Assembly (NCBI GenBank): GCA_009923345.1
Contig: RFTR01000100.1
Location: 1 to 6,878, forward strand
Direction of reading: 5' to 3'
Length of the DNA stretch: 6,878 bases
Source: Betaproteobacteria bacterium
GTDB taxonomy: Bacteria > Pseudomonadota > Gammaproteobacteria > Burkholderiales > Burkholderiaceae_C
Shown: positions 5,277 through 6,878 of the stretch, one piece after another
Position numbering within the stretch: the stretch's first letter is position 1
How the letters are laid out: the number at the start of each line of letters is the position of its first letter
Notes under the pieces: generated by a model
What the model saw: only the letters and a program-made list of their open reading frames with translations
Told to the model about the DNA's origin: nothing
The model's database searches: none
Program-made: the position numbers and the translations under genes

Positions 5277-6827
5277 TTAGCCAGCAGTCACGCCAATCCC
5301 TTTGAATTCACCAGTGGCAATACGTTTCTGCCATTCGGCAGGTCCAGTGATGTGCGCGCTGGTACCCCCTGAATCAACAGCCACCGTTACTGGCATGTCA
5401 ACCACATCAAATTCGTAAATGGCTTCCATGCCGAGATCCTCAAAACCCACCACCTTTGCGTGCTTAATCGCTTTGGAAACCAAATAGGCAGCGCCACCTA
5501 CTGCCATCAAATAGGCCGATTGGTGTTTCTTGATAGCGTCGATGGCAGTGGGGCCGCGTTCGGCTTTACCGACCATAGAGATCAAACCAGTTTGCGCCAG
5601 CATCATCTCGGTAAATTTGTCCATGCGGGTGGAAGTTGTAGGTCCTGCGGGGCCGACAGCTTCATTGCCGACGGGATCGACAGGGCCCACGTAATAGATC
5701 ACGCGGTTGGTGAAGTCGACGGGTAACTTCTCGCCCTTGGCCAACATGTCTTGAATGCGCTTGTGTGCAGCGTCACGTCCGGTGAGCATCTTGCCGTTGA
5801 GCAAAAGCGTTTGGCCGGGTTTCCAACTCGCGACTTCTGCTTTGGTCAAGGTGTTGAGATCCACCCGCTTGCTCTTTTGTGTGTCTGCTGTCCAATTCAC
5901 GTTGGGCCAGAGGTCGAGGGATGGAGGGTCTAAATACACTGGACCAGAGCCATCCATCACGAAGTGTGCGTGGCGAGTCGCGGCGCAATTGGGAATCATG
6001 GCGACTGGCTTGCTGGCAGCGTGTGTGGGGTACATCTTGATCTTGACATCGAGCACGGTTGTTAAACCGCCCAAGCCTTGCGCGCCAATGCCCAAAGCGT
6101 TGACCTTGTGATAGAGCTCCAAGCGCAAGTCTTCGACCTGCGTCATCGCACCGCCTTTGCTAGATTTCTCTAGCAGTTGGTACATATCTAGATCGTCCAT
6201 CAAACTTTCTTTGGCAAGCAAGACCGCTTTTTCTGCGGTGCCGCCAATGCCAATGCCCAACATACCTGGTGGGCACCAGCCCGCGCCCATGGTGGGGACG
6301 GTTTTGAGCACCCAATCGACCACGCTGTCGCTGGGGTTCAACATGATCATCTTGGATTTGTTTTCGCTGCCGCCGCCTTTGGCTGCGACGATGATGTCCA
6401 AGGTATTGCCAGGCACGATTTGCGTGAAGATCACGGCAGGCGTGTTGTCTTTGGTGTTTTTACGGGCGAACTGGGGGTCGTCCACGACCGACGCGCGCAA
6501 AGTGTTGTCAGGGTGGTTGTAGCCACGGCGCACACCTTCGTTGATGGCGTCTTCTAAGCCCGCAGAAAAACCTTCGAAACGCACGTCCATACCAACTTTT
6601 AAAAACACGTTGACGATGCCAGTGTCTTGGCACATAGGGCGATGGCCCGTCGCGCTCATCTTGCTGTTGGTCAAGATTTGTGCAATCGCGTCTTTGGCTG
6701 CAGGGCTTTGCTCACGTGCATAGGCGCTGGCCAAATGCGAAATGTAGTCGGCAGGGTGGTAATAGCTGATGTACTGCAAGGCAGCGGCGACGGATTCGAT
6801 CAGATCGTTTTGGCGGATAGTGGTCAT
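5277..6827 (-). CDS. fumA: Fumarate hydratase, class I (4Fe-4S, two-domain)
   Basis: A complete 516-residue class I fumarase, which interconverts fumarate and L-malate in the cytoplasmic TCA cycle; the family is oxygen-sensitive because of its catalytic 4Fe-4S cluster. Cluster ligands are Cys66 (GHRPMCQDTGI), Cys185 (AGWCPPGMLGIGIGG) and Cys281 (IPNCAATRHAHF); the spacing fits the Cys133/252/346 set of the Leishmania enzyme. Asp68 of CQDTG is a substrate-site residue. The C-terminal swivelling domain carries LTGRDAAHKR (348-357), VGPVDPVGNEAVGPAGPTTSTRMD (380-403) and MVGKAERG (418-425). The length matches the usual size, so both halves are intact and fused. The MTTIRQNDLIESVA start matches the common N-terminus, and no other start codon exists between it and the window edge. 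The visible 51-base leader lacks a Shine-Dalgarno and is pyrimidine-rich. It is convergent with the hypothetical gene across a shared terminator. Confidence 0.97.
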   Translation of the reverse strand: MTTIRQNDLIESVAAALQYISYYHPADYISHLASAYAREQSPAAKDAIAQILTNSKMSATGHRPMCQDTGIVNVFLKVGMDVRFEGFSAGLEDAINEGVRRGYNHPDNTLRASVVDDPQFARKNTKDNTPAVIFTQIVPGNTLDIIVAAKGGGSENKSKMIMLNPSDSVVDWVLKTVPTMGAGWCPPGMLGIGIGGTAEKAVLLAKESLMDDLDMYQLLEKSSKGGAMTQVEDLRLELYHKVNALGIGAQGLGGLTTVLDVKIKMYPTHAASKPVAMIPNCAATRHAHFVMDGSGPVYLDPPSLDLWPNVNWTADTQKSKRVDLNTLTKAEVASWKPGQTLLLNGKMLTGRDAAHKRIQDMLAKGEKLPVDFTNRVIYYVGPVDPVGNEAVGPAGPTTSTRMDKFTEMMLAQTGLISMVGKAERGPTAIDAIKKHQSAYLMAVGGAAYLVSKAIKHAKVVGFEDLGMEAIYEFDVVDMPVTVAVDSGGTSAHITGPAEWQKRIATGEFKGIGVTAG

Positions 6828-6878
6828 GGTGTTGAAAGTGGGCGGGTAGAAAGTGAGGGAAAAGTGGTGGAGGAGTCT

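Noticed and set aside
5755..6111. Plus-strand ORFs of 60-121 codons inside the fumarase gene
   Set aside because: They are antisense to highly conserved fumarase coding sequence, with no domain or initiation signal.

Overview
The window looks like a chromosomal segment of a beta-proteobacterium of the order Burkholderiales, most likely Comamonadaceae. The reasons are the C-terminal part of a Bug-type periplasmic solute-binding protein (a family greatly expanded in this group), a two-domain iron-sulfur fumarase with the N-terminus typical of the group, and a small acidic protein behind a tRNA-Leu that I recall as a conserved comamonad hypothetical. This placement is inference from protein style, not from a search. 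No insertion sequence, phage gene, CRISPR array or integrase is present.

Layout: (1) Positions 1-1469, plus strand: the end of a Bug/TctC solute-binding protein, then 12 bases later an aldose 1-epimerase-like mutarotase, probably one operon for uptake and use of a sugar or sugar acid. (2) Positions 1470-1684: a convergent gap with no classical terminator. It holds a perfect 11-base inverted repeat and competing shorter repeats. (3) Positions 1685-2290, minus strand: a twin-arginine-exported beta-carbonic-anhydrase-like protein. (4) Positions 2346-4361, plus strand: a 671-residue radical SAM protein of unknown function with a cobalamin-binding-like N-terminal half and a CX4CX2C cluster motif. 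It is divergent from the carbonic anhydrase gene across only 55 bases, and three copies of a TTCGGAYA half-site lie around the two starts. (5) Positions 4464-4554: tRNA-Leu(UAA) with encoded CCA, followed after 19 bases by a strong Shine-Dalgarno and an acidic hypothetical protein with a Gly/His-rich tail (4574-5200), probably one transcript. (6) Positions 5220-5252: a strong bidirectional terminator. (7) Positions 5277-6827, minus strand: class I fumarase (TCA cycle), complete, with a leader lacking a Shine-Dalgarno.

Working together: the fumarase and tRNA are housekeeping genes. The Bug/mutarotase pair is catabolic. The carbonic-anhydrase-like/radical SAM pair is the least understood part and the best candidate for undescribed biology, through its possible shared operator and the unusual radical SAM architecture. 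I found no clear new multi-gene system; the strongest leads are listed as findings.
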